Positions 9,810 through 17,734 of a DNA stretch of 64,000 nt are shown here, piece after piece (position 1 is the stretch's first letter; each line of letters opens with the position of its first letter). The stretch comes from CAZYFH01 sp964646815 (GTDB lineage Bacteria; Acidobacteriota; Vicinamibacteria; Vicinamibacterales; UBA8438). The notes under the pieces are model-generated. The model did no database searches and was not told the origin of the DNA. It saw only the letters and a list, made by a program, of their open reading frames with translations. A program made the position numbers and the translations under genes. The DNA is taken from positions 62,001 to 126,000 of the forward strand of contig CAZYFH010000002.1 of the NCBI GenBank assembly GCA_964646815.1. Reading direction: 5' to 3'.

Positions 9810-9905
9810 AGCGACAGTGTCCCGTCACCCATCCAGCCGGGAAGTCTAGCACTCGGGGAGGAAGTCCGCGCCGCGCCGTCGCCTCGGGCGCCGCAGGTTC
9901 GAAAA

Positions 9906-10586
9906 TCAAGGTGTGGGAATCTCGTCCTCGTCGTAGTAGTCAACCTTGTGGAGAGGCATGACGACCGATGACAGCACGTTGAGGACATGGCCGCCGACCC
10001 GCTTGTAATACCGAGTCGCGAGGACCAGCGCGGTCGTTGTCGTCGCGTCGTGCGCACTCCGACTGATCTGACGCACCAGCGCATCGCAACGTTGGGCAAT
10101 ATCTCGTCCCTCGCGGATGAGTTCGATGGCGCGCTCCTCGTTGGAGGCGGTGAAAATCTCCAGGGCGTGCTGGTAAGCGGCCTCGACCCCCTCCCGAATC
10201 TCAAGCAGCTCATGCGTGATCTCCTCATCGGGGAACGGCTCCGGCCGGATGTCGGTGATCTCCGAGAGGTTCTTCGCGTAATCGCCCAACCGCTCGACGT
10301 CCTTGACCAGCGTCATGACCAGCAGACAGTACGGCACGTCCGACCGGTTGCCGGGCACCGACATATGGGCGACGACCTTCTTGCGGATCGAGCGCTGCAT
10401 CTGGTTGACCTTGCGATCCTGACGACGGAGCTCACTGCGGGTTTCTGGCGATGCACGTCCTTCGAACAACATGTCCCCTGCCGTGATCGTCATCTCGTGC
10501 GTCGTCGTCACCATCTTGGCGAAGTTTTCGCCAATCGCCCGGAGAGGATCGCTGGTTCGAAGAATGCTGAGCAGCTCGTGCAACAT
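9906..10586 (-). CDS. PhoU-domain protein
   Basis: The 226-residue, mostly helical protein has two PhoU-type three-helix repeats with the acidic metal-binding pattern visible in VKDVERLGDYAKNLSEI (E/DxxxD). It lies 18 bp downstream of a Na/Pi cotransporter gene on the same strand, so it is a cytosolic regulatory partner restricting phosphate uptake. The N-terminal half begins MLHELLSILR. It is not the classical Pst-linked PhoU, as no pst genes are present. Confidence 0.85.
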   Translation of the reverse strand: MLHELLSILRTSDPLRAIGENFAKMVTTTHEMTITAGDMLFEGRASPETRSELRRQDRKVNQMQRSIRKKVVAHMSVPGNRSDVPYCLLVMTLVKDVERLGDYAKNLSEITDIRPEPFPDEEITHELLEIREGVEAAYQHALEIFTASNEERAIELIREGRDIAQRCDALVRQISRSAHDATTTTALVLATRYYKRVGGHVLNVLSSVVMPLHKVDYYDEDEIPTP

Positions 10587-10604
10587 CGGATCACCTCGTC
10601 GACT

Positions 10605-11786
10605 TCACGGGAGTAGCTGCACCACCAGCAGGACCACGGCCGGCACACCGTAGAACAAGGCCGCCACCACCAGCACCGTCATCTTTCGGGACACGACCGC
10701 AGTCCGCGTGATCGCTCGCGCCGCGGCCAGCGGCACGCGACGAATCACCTTGATTGGGTAGATGAGCAGGGTCCCACTGACGTTGAAAAGGAGGTGCACG
10801 AGCGCGATCTCCAGACCGACCAGCGCATTCGGACCGGCAACGCCGAGCGCAGCCAGAAATGCTGTCACCGTCGTGCCGACGTTAGCGCCGATGGTGATCG
10901 GAAACGCCTGCTCGAGCCTGAGCAGCCCGGCGGCGGCAAGCGGCACGAGCACCGACGTCGTGATCGAGCTCGACTGCACCATGATGGTCATGACGATGCC
11001 CACCAGGATTGCCAGCGCCGCGCTCGAGCCAAGGACCTCGTTCACGATTCTCTCGACACGCGTATGCATGAGCTTCCGCATGACGCGCACGAGGAGATAC
11101 AGCGCGAAGAAGATGAAGAGACCGCTCACGCCGATGAGGAAGACCGCCTGCCTGCCATCGGTACGAATGACCGACTCCGCGAACCCCGTGAACGGGGCGA
11201 ACCCCGCGCCCAGCACCGCGCGCAGGGGGCTCTCGTACTCGAAACCGCCGATGCCCTCGAGCGACGACGCCATGAGTGTCGCGGTGCGGCGGAGGAAGCC
11301 CGTGGCGATCTCGATCGGCAACAGCGCCAACACGCTCAGGTAGTTGAAGATGTCATGGCAGATCGCCACCGGGAACGCACGCTCGAACTCTTCGCGGCGT
11401 CCCATGTGGGCCAGCGACACGATAGTCGCCGTGACCGTCGTTCCGATGTTGGCGCCCATGATCATCGGCACCGCGTTGGCAAGCGGAAGCGGGTTTTCCG
11501 GCGCCGCAACCAAGCCGACGATCATCGAAGTCGTCACTGACGAGCTCTGCATGAGCGTCGTGGCCAGCAAGCCGACGATCAGGCCGACGAAGGGGTCTTC
11601 GGTCGCCGCAAAGAACCCTCCGATCAGATCCTGACCGAGGAGCTTGAAGCCGTCGCCAAGCCCCTTGACGCCCAGCAGAAACACGAACAGCAGCAGGACG
11701 GCCGAAGCAACACGGGATAGAACCGAGAGGGATGGGCGTGGGGAGTCCGACGATGCGGCCACCAAATCGACTCCGAGCACACACAT
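10605..11786 (-). CDS. Na+/phosphate cotransporter (NptA/PNaS family)
   Basis: This 393-residue inner-membrane protein has two inverted repeats, each with the PNaS signature: QSSSVTTS in the first half and QSSSITTS in the second, plus paired GANIGTTVTA and GANVGTTVTA motifs. It couples inward phosphate movement to the sodium gradient. Usual bacterial members are about 540 residues with a fused PhoU tail; here that tail is a separate gene just downstream. The start at 11786 is the longest option; the next Met/Val positions are possible. A perfect 20-bp palindrome lies 12 bp upstream. Confidence 0.88.
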   Translation of the reverse strand: MCVLGVDLVAASSDSPRPSLSVLSRVASAVLLLFVFLLGVKGLGDGFKLLGQDLIGGFFAATEDPFVGLIVGLLATTLMQSSSVTTSMIVGLVAAPENPLPLANAVPMIMGANIGTTVTATIVSLAHMGRREEFERAFPVAICHDIFNYLSVLALLPIEIATGFLRRTATLMASSLEGIGGFEYESPLRAVLGAGFAPFTGFAESVIRTDGRQAVFLIGVSGLFIFFALYLLVRVMRKLMHTRVERIVNEVLGSSAALAILVGIVMTIMVQSSSITTSVLVPLAAAGLLRLEQAFPITIGANVGTTVTAFLAALGVAGPNALVGLEIALVHLLFNVSGTLLIYPIKVIRRVPLAAARAITRTAVVSRKMTVLVVAALFYGVPAVVLLVVQLLP

Positions 11787-11798
11787 ACTACACGAAAG

Positions 11799-11818
11799 GG
11801 CTCCGGGATCCCGGAGCC
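11799..11818. promoter_or_regulatory. Perfect 20-bp palindrome upstream of the Na/Pi transporter
   Basis: GGCTCCGGGA followed directly by TCCCGGAGCC forms a perfect dyad with no spacer, 13-32 bp upstream of the transporter start codon and in the divergent region with the 11978 gene. It could be a repressor operator or an RNA hairpin in the leader. Confidence 0.4.
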
Positions 11819-11889
11819 GACGTGGTCCTCTTCGGATGACGAGGATGTCTCCCTAGCGGACGGACCGGGGACACCGAGACGACGAGCCC

Positions 11890-11917
11890 TTGAAAACCGT
11901 TGGGATTTTGCCATAAT
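11890..11917 (+). promoter_or_regulatory. Candidate sigma-70 promoter for the glycine-zipper protein
   Basis: TTGAAA (11890-11895) and CATAAT (11912-11917) are separated by 16 bp, about 60 bp upstream of the ATG at 11978, in an AT-richer patch than its surroundings. Confidence 0.5.
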
Positions 11918-11977
11918 CGATCGGGTTGGGGCCGGTACGGCTATTGCTCACTTCCTCGTAGGCGAGGAGTGTTCCGT

Positions 11978-13126
11978 ATGGTGACGAAACCGTTCACGTT
12001 TGTGATGGTAGCAGCGCTGGCGGTTCTGGCTGCCGGTACCGGCGCCTATCTGGCCGTGCGCCAAAACGCGCCGACGGCGCCGCGGGATACCGCTTCGATG
12101 ACGCAGGCCTCCTCCGAAACCCGGGTCGACCTGGTACATACCGGGGCGGTGCCGCGCGACGAGCGCCGTGAGCCGGAGGCCGTCAACGCCACAGAGCAGA
12201 TCGTGGCGCTGAGCAGTGACGACGACGCAATGGACAGAGCGTTGGCCGAGCCAACGGCCGACCCGAACCCAGTCGCCGTCGGCCGGCCGGTGCCGGCCGC
12301 GCTGCCGCCGCCAGCGCCGATCGAGGAACGCGTCGCGGATCGGGCACCACCCCCGGCAGTTCCGATCCGCTCCGAACCCGAACCGGTCGAGAACACGCCG
12401 CTCGAGTCGCGGCCGGTACCGGCGCGTCCCCGCGTGACCGACGATGACCTTCCCGACGTGGACGGTTGGAAGCGCGCGGACACGTCGCCGACAGCGACGC
12501 GCGCCGCGAGGGAACCCGAGCAGATCACCCTGGCCACGGTCGATCCCCCGTGGACCGGAGCGACACGGGATACGGAACCGCCCCCACAGGTCCAGCTGAT
12601 CATCGAAGAACTCGTCATCTCTGCCGACTCCGTCATGGGTCTGCAGGTCGATACGTTCGTGACGACGGAGCACGCACAGGTCGAGGACGACGTCTGGGCC
12701 CGTGTGACGCGCGATGTGGTCGTCGCCGACGAGGTGGCCATTCCCGCTGGAACGCTCGTGATGGGGTCGGTCGTGCTCATCGAGCACGGCGGAAAGATCA
12801 AGGGTGTGTCCCGCCTCGGTGTCCGGTTCCACACGGTGGTGCTCGACGACGGTATCGAGGTGCCGATCGTCACCGAAACCGTCTATCGCGAGAGCCGTTC
12901 GAAGGGCGGAGCGAACGCCGCGAAGATCGGCGGCGCCGCTGTCGGCGGTGCCATCCTCGGTGCTATCTTCGGCGGCGGACGCGGTGCGGCCATCGGCGGT
13001 GCGGCGGGCGCTGCCGGCGGCACGGCGGCCACGATGGCGGGTGACACTGACCCGGCCACGCTGCCGGCCGGATCGCGGGTGACCGTCCGACTCTCGCGTC
13101 CCGCAACCGTCACAGTCGAGCGCTGA
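11978..13126 (+). CDS. Membrane-anchored protein with Pro-rich linker and C-terminal glycine zipper
   Basis: Not a named family to me. The 382-residue protein starts with one transmembrane/signal segment (residues about 5-27, FVMVAALAVLAAGTGAYLA), followed by some 180 residues of low-complexity Pro/Ala/acidic linker. A globular domain then contains VVVADEVAIPAGTLVMGSV, resembling the beta-rich core of TrbI/VirB10-like domains, followed by a glycine zipper (GGAAVGGAILGAIFGG) that may insert in membrane, and a closing beta strand. The ATG at 11978 follows GGCGAGGAG; the open frame extends upstream without a start of similar quality. It is probably periplasm-spanning and may interact with the envelope. 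Function is unknown. Confidence 0.65.
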   Translation: MVTKPFTFVMVAALAVLAAGTGAYLAVRQNAPTAPRDTASMTQASSETRVDLVHTGAVPRDERREPEAVNATEQIVALSSDDDAMDRALAEPTADPNPVAVGRPVPAALPPPAPIEERVADRAPPPAVPIRSEPEPVENTPLESRPVPARPRVTDDDLPDVDGWKRADTSPTATRAAREPEQITLATVDPPWTGATRDTEPPPQVQLIIEELVISADSVMGLQVDTFVTTEHAQVEDDVWARVTRDVVVADEVAIPAGTLVMGSVVLIEHGGKIKGVSRLGVRFHTVVLDDGIEVPIVTETVYRESRSKGGANAAKIGGAAVGGAILGAIFGGGRGAAIGGAAGAAGGTAATMAGDTDPATLPAGSRVTVRLSRPATVTVER

Positions 13127-13163
13127 GCACCTTCACGGGTCCTAACTCGAGCGAAACCAGCGT

Positions 13164-13172
13164 GTTATAGTG
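13164..13172 (+). promoter_or_regulatory. Extended -10 element for acyltransferase, likely leaderless
   Basis: TG-T-TATAGT (13164-13172) ends five bases upstream of the GTG at 13178, with no recognisable -35 or Shine-Dalgarno sequence. The transcript would begin at or next to the start codon. Confidence 0.45.
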
Positions 13173-13177
13173 CGCGC

Positions 13178-14311
13178 GTGCAGCGGGACGAGATTACGGA
13201 AGCCGTACTCTCCCGTGAAGACGTCGTCCGGTACCTCCAGGGCGGCGCCGGCCAGACACCCGACGAAGCACACGCGGCCATCCACGGCTACCTCGACGAG
13301 CTGCGCACGACGCAACGCTACCGGATGTACCGGGCGCTGCAACACCCGCTCTACCCGATTCTTCGAAAAATCGAACGCGTCCAAGAGGGCATCGACACGG
13401 TCGCGACCGCGACCCGTGCCGGTCGTGTCATCTACGCCTCAAATCACAAGAGCCACACCGACTACCTCATCGAACCACTGGTGCTCGACGACAACGGGGT
13501 GCGGCCACCCATCATTGCCGCAGGCATCAACCTGTTCGGCGGAGCGCTCGGGCTGATTCAGCGTCACGTCATCGGCGCCATCCCCATCCGCCGTGAGACG
13601 AAAGATCCGGCGTATCTGGTGACGCTCAAGGCGTATGTGACCGAGCTGTTGCAGCGCCACGACCTCTTTCTCTACCTCGAGGGCGGGCGAAGCTACAGCG
13701 GCGAACTCAAGCCGTTCAAGACCGGGCTGCTCCACGCGGCGGTCCAGGCCAAACGGAGCGACCTCGTCATCATTCCAACGGCCATCGCATACGACCTGGT
13801 GCTAGAGGATTTCAGTCTGGCACGGCAGCGCGTCAAACGCGCCCAACGTGCATTTAGGCGCGAGCTCGCCGAGATGGTGCGCTACGCGGTCGGCTACCAG
13901 TCCCGCGGCATCGTCACGTTCGGCCGGCCGATTCAGATCGGCGACTACGACCCCGACGCGCGGCGCGACATGGTGCGGCTGCGGCTGCGGGTTCGTGAAG
14001 CGGTCGGACGTCTATACAAGGTCGTGCCGACGGCCCTCGTCGCCGCCGCCATTCGTCCATCCATCGCGCGCGCGGAGCTCGAGGACCGAATCGACCAGAT
14101 GATCGAGATCCTTCGGTCAGCGGAAGCCAACCTCGACGTCACCAGCGGTCGCGCCGCGGTGGACGCCGCCACTGACTTGCTCGCCACACGCGGTATCATC
14201 GTCGTCGAGGGCGACCGCTATCGGGTGCGCGAGCGCAACGTCCTCAGATACTACGCCCGCACGATCGACCATCTGCTGAAGCATCGAGGTGGGTCCGGAC
14301 TGATGCACTGA
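13178..14311 (+). CDS. Glycerol-3-phosphate/lysophosphatidate acyltransferase (PlsB/PlsC superfamily)
   Basis: The 377-residue protein has acyltransferase block I NHKSHTDYL (His-x4-Asp), block III EGGRSYSGELKPFKTG and a basic C-terminal region. The Gly-Gly-Arg-Ser form of block III is closer to PlsB than to PlsC. It should transfer an acyl group to glycerol-3-phosphate or a related lipid at the inner membrane. Length is well below E. coli PlsB (about 800) because the N-terminal domain is absent. The GTG start gives the first MQRDEITEAV residues; an extended -10 lies immediately upstream. Confidence 0.8.
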   Translation: MQRDEITEAVLSREDVVRYLQGGAGQTPDEAHAAIHGYLDELRTTQRYRMYRALQHPLYPILRKIERVQEGIDTVATATRAGRVIYASNHKSHTDYLIEPLVLDDNGVRPPIIAAGINLFGGALGLIQRHVIGAIPIRRETKDPAYLVTLKAYVTELLQRHDLFLYLEGGRSYSGELKPFKTGLLHAAVQAKRSDLVIIPTAIAYDLVLEDFSLARQRVKRAQRAFRRELAEMVRYAVGYQSRGIVTFGRPIQIGDYDPDARRDMVRLRLRVREAVGRLYKVVPTALVAAAIRPSIARAELEDRIDQMIEILRSAEANLDVTSGRAAVDAATDLLATRGIIVVEGDRYRVRERNVLRYYARTIDHLLKHRGGSGLMH

Positions 14312-14342
14312 CCCTAGCGAGAGCGTCGCGCGAGACGCGAAC

Positions 14343-15307
14343 GTGCTGGACGCCCTCTCTCGTCATCTCTTTCTGACGCTCGCCGACAGCGCAATTCTTC
14401 ATCGCACCGTGGGCCGCTACGGGATGCGCGGGCCACGGAGCTTCGCACGCCGGTTCATCGGGGGCCGCAACGTCGACGCGGCCATTGCCGCCGCGCGCTC
14501 GCTCGAGCAGCGCGGGCTCCTCCACACGTTCAACTATCTGGGCGAGCACGTCCGCTTCCTCGATGCAGCCGAACAGGCGACGCGAGCCTACATCACCATG
14601 ATCGAGGCGGTTCGGCTTGCCGGACTGAGCTGCAGCCTGTCAGTCAAGCTGACGCAGCTCGGTTTAGAGATCGCGCCCGACGCATGCGCCGACGGTTTGA
14701 GACGGATCCTCCAAGCGGCCGCCAGTGAGCGCTGTTTCGTCCGGGTTGATATGGAGAGAGCCGGGCTCGTCGACGCCACACTCGACGTCGTCGAAGGATT
14801 GTGACGAGAAGGCGTGCACAACGTCGGTGTCGTCCTCCAGTCGGCCCTCCGCCGAACCGACGCGGACCTCGAGCGCATCAACCGGCTGAGTATGCGCGTT
14901 CGGCTCGTCAAGGGTGCGTACAAGGAACCGGCGGACGTCGCCTACCAATCAAAACGGGATGTCGACGATGCCTTCGTGCGCCTGATGCACGTGCTGCTGC
15001 AGCAAGGCATCGGGCCGGCGTTTGCGACGCACGACCCGCGGATACTCGACCAGACCTGCGCCGCCGCGGCAACGGCACGGGGCCGCCGGACCAGTTTGAG
15101 TTCCAGATGCTCTACGGCGTCCGGCACGACCTCCAGGCGTCGCTGCGGTCACGGGGCTACGCCGTGCGGGTCTATCTGCCCTTCGGTGCCGACTGGTTCC
15201 CGTACTTCATGCGGCGTCTCACCGAGCGACCGGCTAACGCGCTGTTCGTGGCACGCAGCCTGCTCTACGAGCAGCTCGGCGATCAGCGCACGTTCGGTCA
15301 GGACTAG
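14343..15307 (+). pseudogene. Proline dehydrogenase, disrupted by a nonsense codon and a frameshift
   Basis: The concatenated 321 codons match a monofunctional proline dehydrogenase in length and motifs: NYLGEHV, NVGVVLQSALRRT, LVKGAYKEP, ATHDPRI, and FEFQMLYGVRHDLQ. The first frame (GTG at 14343) stops at TGA 14802-14804, exactly where an Arg CGA would read GLRREGVHN, a C-to-T change. After the stop the same frame resumes to about 15079, where one G appears to be missing from the GGGG run at 15079-15082; the remainder reads in frame +2 to TAG at 15307. As sequenced it cannot make FAD-linked proline oxidase. Sequencing error is the alternative. The partner enzyme gene pruA (5342-6973) is intact. 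Confidence 0.85.
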
Positions 15308-15448
15308 TGGACTGAACCCCCGCGCCGTGCGCGCCTTGGCCGTTTCCCGACGGTCCACAACGGGTCGAACTCTCGTTTTGTGCCGCACAACGGCCTAACC
15401 GCCGGTCCGAGGCCGCTTCGATGTTGCGGCGCGCCGGGTATCGTTCCA

Positions 15449-16585
15449 TCAGCCGGCGCAAAACGCGAACGCCAGATCGGCCAATACTTCCCGACAGGTC
15501 AGCACAGAGGCGATCTCGACATATTCCTCCACGCTGTGCAGACCAGCCCCCGTCGGTCCGAACAGCACCGACGGAACACCCGCCCGGCCAAGGATGGCCG
15601 CGTCGGTCCAGAACGACATTCCGACCACCGGCGCCGCGCGACCCCCGCGGGTTAGTGCGGTCGCGATCGCCCGTGGCAACGGATGGTCTCTCGGCAGCTC
15701 GTACGCGGGACGCTCGAGCGAGAGGTGCGTGGACGCGTCGAACGCCGGGTCGTCGGCGTGGAGTGCTCGCAGGATGTGTTGGGCCTCGGCCAACGCGACA
15801 CCGTCCGGCTCGTCGACCAGGGTCCGCCGTTCGAAGCTCAGCGAGCAGAGGTCTGGATACACGCTTAGCTCACGCCCTCCCGCCACCGTCGACACGTGCA
15901 GCGAGGCCGTTCCGAGGAGCGGATGCGCCGGCCGAGCCTGGAGCTCGCGGTCGAGCGCTTCGAGGCGCCCGAGGACACGGCCCATGTCGAGAATAGCGTC
16001 GCGCCCATCGCGGGGGCGGCTCCCGTGCGCCGCCCGCCCCCGTGTTTCGACGTCGACCCAAGCGAACCCCTTGTGACCGGTGGCGATGGCCAAATCGGTC
16101 GACTCGGTGATGACAGCGGCGTCAGCGGTCCAGCGCTGCGCGAGCGCGTCAGCACCGACGCTGGCATATTCCTCGTCAACGACGCCGGCGACGACAAGAC
16201 GCCCCGCCTCGAGACCACGCGACGCCACGAAGGCAGCGGCACCAACCATCGCCGCAACACCACTCTTCATATCTTGGGTTCCACGCCCGTACAGCCGGCC
16301 TTCGCGCTCGGAAGGATCGAAGGGCGCGGTCATGCCGGTAACCCCGACGGTATCGAGGTGCCCGCACAGCATCAATGTGCGGCCAGGGCGACGACCCTCG
16401 ACCACGCCAACGACGTTGGGGCGCCCTGGCGCAGCGTCGTGAACCTCGACGTCGAGCCCGACGGAGCCGAGCTCAGAGGCGACGCGTTCGGCGACGGCCC
16501 GTTCGCCCGCCGCGCCCGGCACGAGCGTCGGGTTCACCGAATCGATCGCGATGAGGTCCTTCAGGAAGGTAAGGGTGTCGTGCAG
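15449..16585 (-). CDS. M20-family metallopeptidase (ArgE/DapE/ACY1-like)
   Basis: This di-zinc amidohydrolase shows the M20 metal ligands in LCGHLDTVG, GRGTQDMKSG (Asp), and VVDEEYAS (Glu pair), a dimerisation domain, and the C-terminal metal His in GAGLHSVEE. It hydrolyses N-acyl amino acids or dipeptides; the substrate is not inferable. The first canonical start (GTG 16537) cuts through the conserved N-terminal IDSVNP helix. The frame extends in phase to CTG at 16585, which abuts the TAG of the TolB-like gene and gives LHDTLTFLKDLIAIDSVNP, the family-like N-terminus. I therefore prefer the CTG start, or coupled re-initiation. The 3' end lies near the dead proline dehydrogenase. Confidence 0.82.
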   Translation of the reverse strand: MHDTLTFLKDLIAIDSVNPTLVPGAAGERAVAERVASELGSVGLDVEVHDAAPGRPNVVGVVEGRRPGRTLMLCGHLDTVGVTGMTAPFDPSEREGRLYGRGTQDMKSGVAAMVGAAAFVASRGLEAGRLVVAGVVDEEYASVGADALAQRWTADAAVITESTDLAIATGHKGFAWVDVETRGRAAHGSRPRDGRDAILDMGRVLGRLEALDRELQARPAHPLLGTASLHVSTVAGGRELSVYPDLCSLSFERRTLVDEPDGVALAEAQHILRALHADDPAFDASTHLSLERPAYELPRDHPLPRAIATALTRGGRAAPVVGMSFWTDAAILGRAGVPSVLFGPTGAGLHSVEEYVEIASVLTCREVLADLAFAFCAG

Positions 16586-17668
16586 CTATTCAACCCAGTC
16601 GGCGATGAACACGTTGGTGTTGCCTTCCGACCGCGCGCCACGGTTCGAGGCAAAGACGAGTTGGTTCCCGTCGGGGGAGAACATCGGAAAGCCATCAAAC
16701 GTGTCGTTAAAGGTGATCCGTTCCAGACCGGATCCATCAAGGTTGATCATGAACAAGTCAAAGTTGCGCCCCTGCGGATTGTGCCAGTTGGACGAGAAGA
16801 TGATCCGCTGACCATCCGGGTGCCAGTAGGGCGCGAAGCTTGCGCCACCGAGGTCGGTAACCTTCTGCAGGTTAGCCCCGTCGGCGTCCATCACGAAAAT
16901 CTCCAGTGCAGTCGGACGCCACAGACCCTGGTCGAGCAGACGTTTGTACTCGTCGTACTCCTCGCCGTCTGGAATTTCACGCCCCCGGAAGATGATCTTC
17001 GCGCCGTCCGGCGAAAAGAACGGACCACCATCCGGGCCTTGCCGGTTCGTGAGGCGCCGAACATCGGTGCCGTTCCCGTTCATGGAGTAGATCTCCATGT
17101 CGCCGTCCCGGACGCTGGTGAAGACGACTCGTCCGTCGGGACCAATCGTGGCCTCGGCGTCATAGCCCGGCGTGTCGGTCAACCGCGTCAGCAAGCTCCC
17201 GTCGGGCGCCGCGCGAAAGATGTCGTAGGTGTCGTAGATGGCCCAGACGTAGCCCATCTCGAAGCTCGGCGCCGGCGGGCACTCCGCCCCACCGAGGTGC
17301 GTCGACGCATAGATGATCGATTCGCCGTCCGGGTAAAAGAAACCGCATGTCGTCCGACCGTCACCGGTGCTCACGAGCTGCAGGTCGGAACCGTCGAGTC
17401 GCATTCTGTGAATCTGGTCGCACGGGACGCCATCCCGCGTCGTCTGGAAAATCAGCTCGGACCCGTCAAACGAGAAGTACGCCTCAGCGTTCTCCCCGCC
17501 ATGGGTGAGCTGTACAAGGTTGGTGACATGCGTCTCGCCCACATCCACGCCCCCGCTAGGAGTGGGCGGTGGTGCGACCGATGTCTCCTCGGGCGCCGAC
17601 CCACACGCCAGGAGCGCGACCAACGGTACGCTCACGAGCGTCAACCGATTCAACTGGCGTCTCGACAT
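16586..17668 (-). CDS. TolB-like beta-propeller lipoprotein
   Basis: The 360-residue protein has a lipoprotein signal with lipobox LLAC (Cys22), then WD40-like PD40 repeats, each with an SPDG/HPDG turn: FSFDGSELIF, FYPDGESIIYAS, FSPDGAKIIF, WHPDGQRIIFSS, FSPDGNQLVFAS. It should be a periplasmic, lipid-anchored propeller binding peptide or protein partners. It is not TolB itself, because no Tol-Pal genes are nearby and the length is shorter. Its stop is directly followed in the same frame by the M20 peptidase gene, suggesting a functional link in peptide turnover. Confidence 0.8.
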   Translation of the reverse strand: MSRRQLNRLTLVSVPLVALLACGSAPEETSVAPPPTPSGGVDVGETHVTNLVQLTHGGENAEAYFSFDGSELIFQTTRDGVPCDQIHRMRLDGSDLQLVSTGDGRTTCGFFYPDGESIIYASTHLGGAECPPAPSFEMGYVWAIYDTYDIFRAAPDGSLLTRLTDTPGYDAEATIGPDGRVVFTSVRDGDMEIYSMNGNGTDVRRLTNRQGPDGGPFFSPDGAKIIFRGREIPDGEEYDEYKRLLDQGLWRPTALEIFVMDADGANLQKVTDLGGASFAPYWHPDGQRIIFSSNWHNPQGRNFDLFMINLDGSGLERITFNDTFDGFPMFSPDGNQLVFASNRGARSEGNTNVFIADWVE

Positions 17669-17734
17669 GACGTGTCCGTCCTCTCTCCACCGAGTGTTCC
17701 CGCAAGGGCCACCGCACGCGCGGTCACCCGCCGC

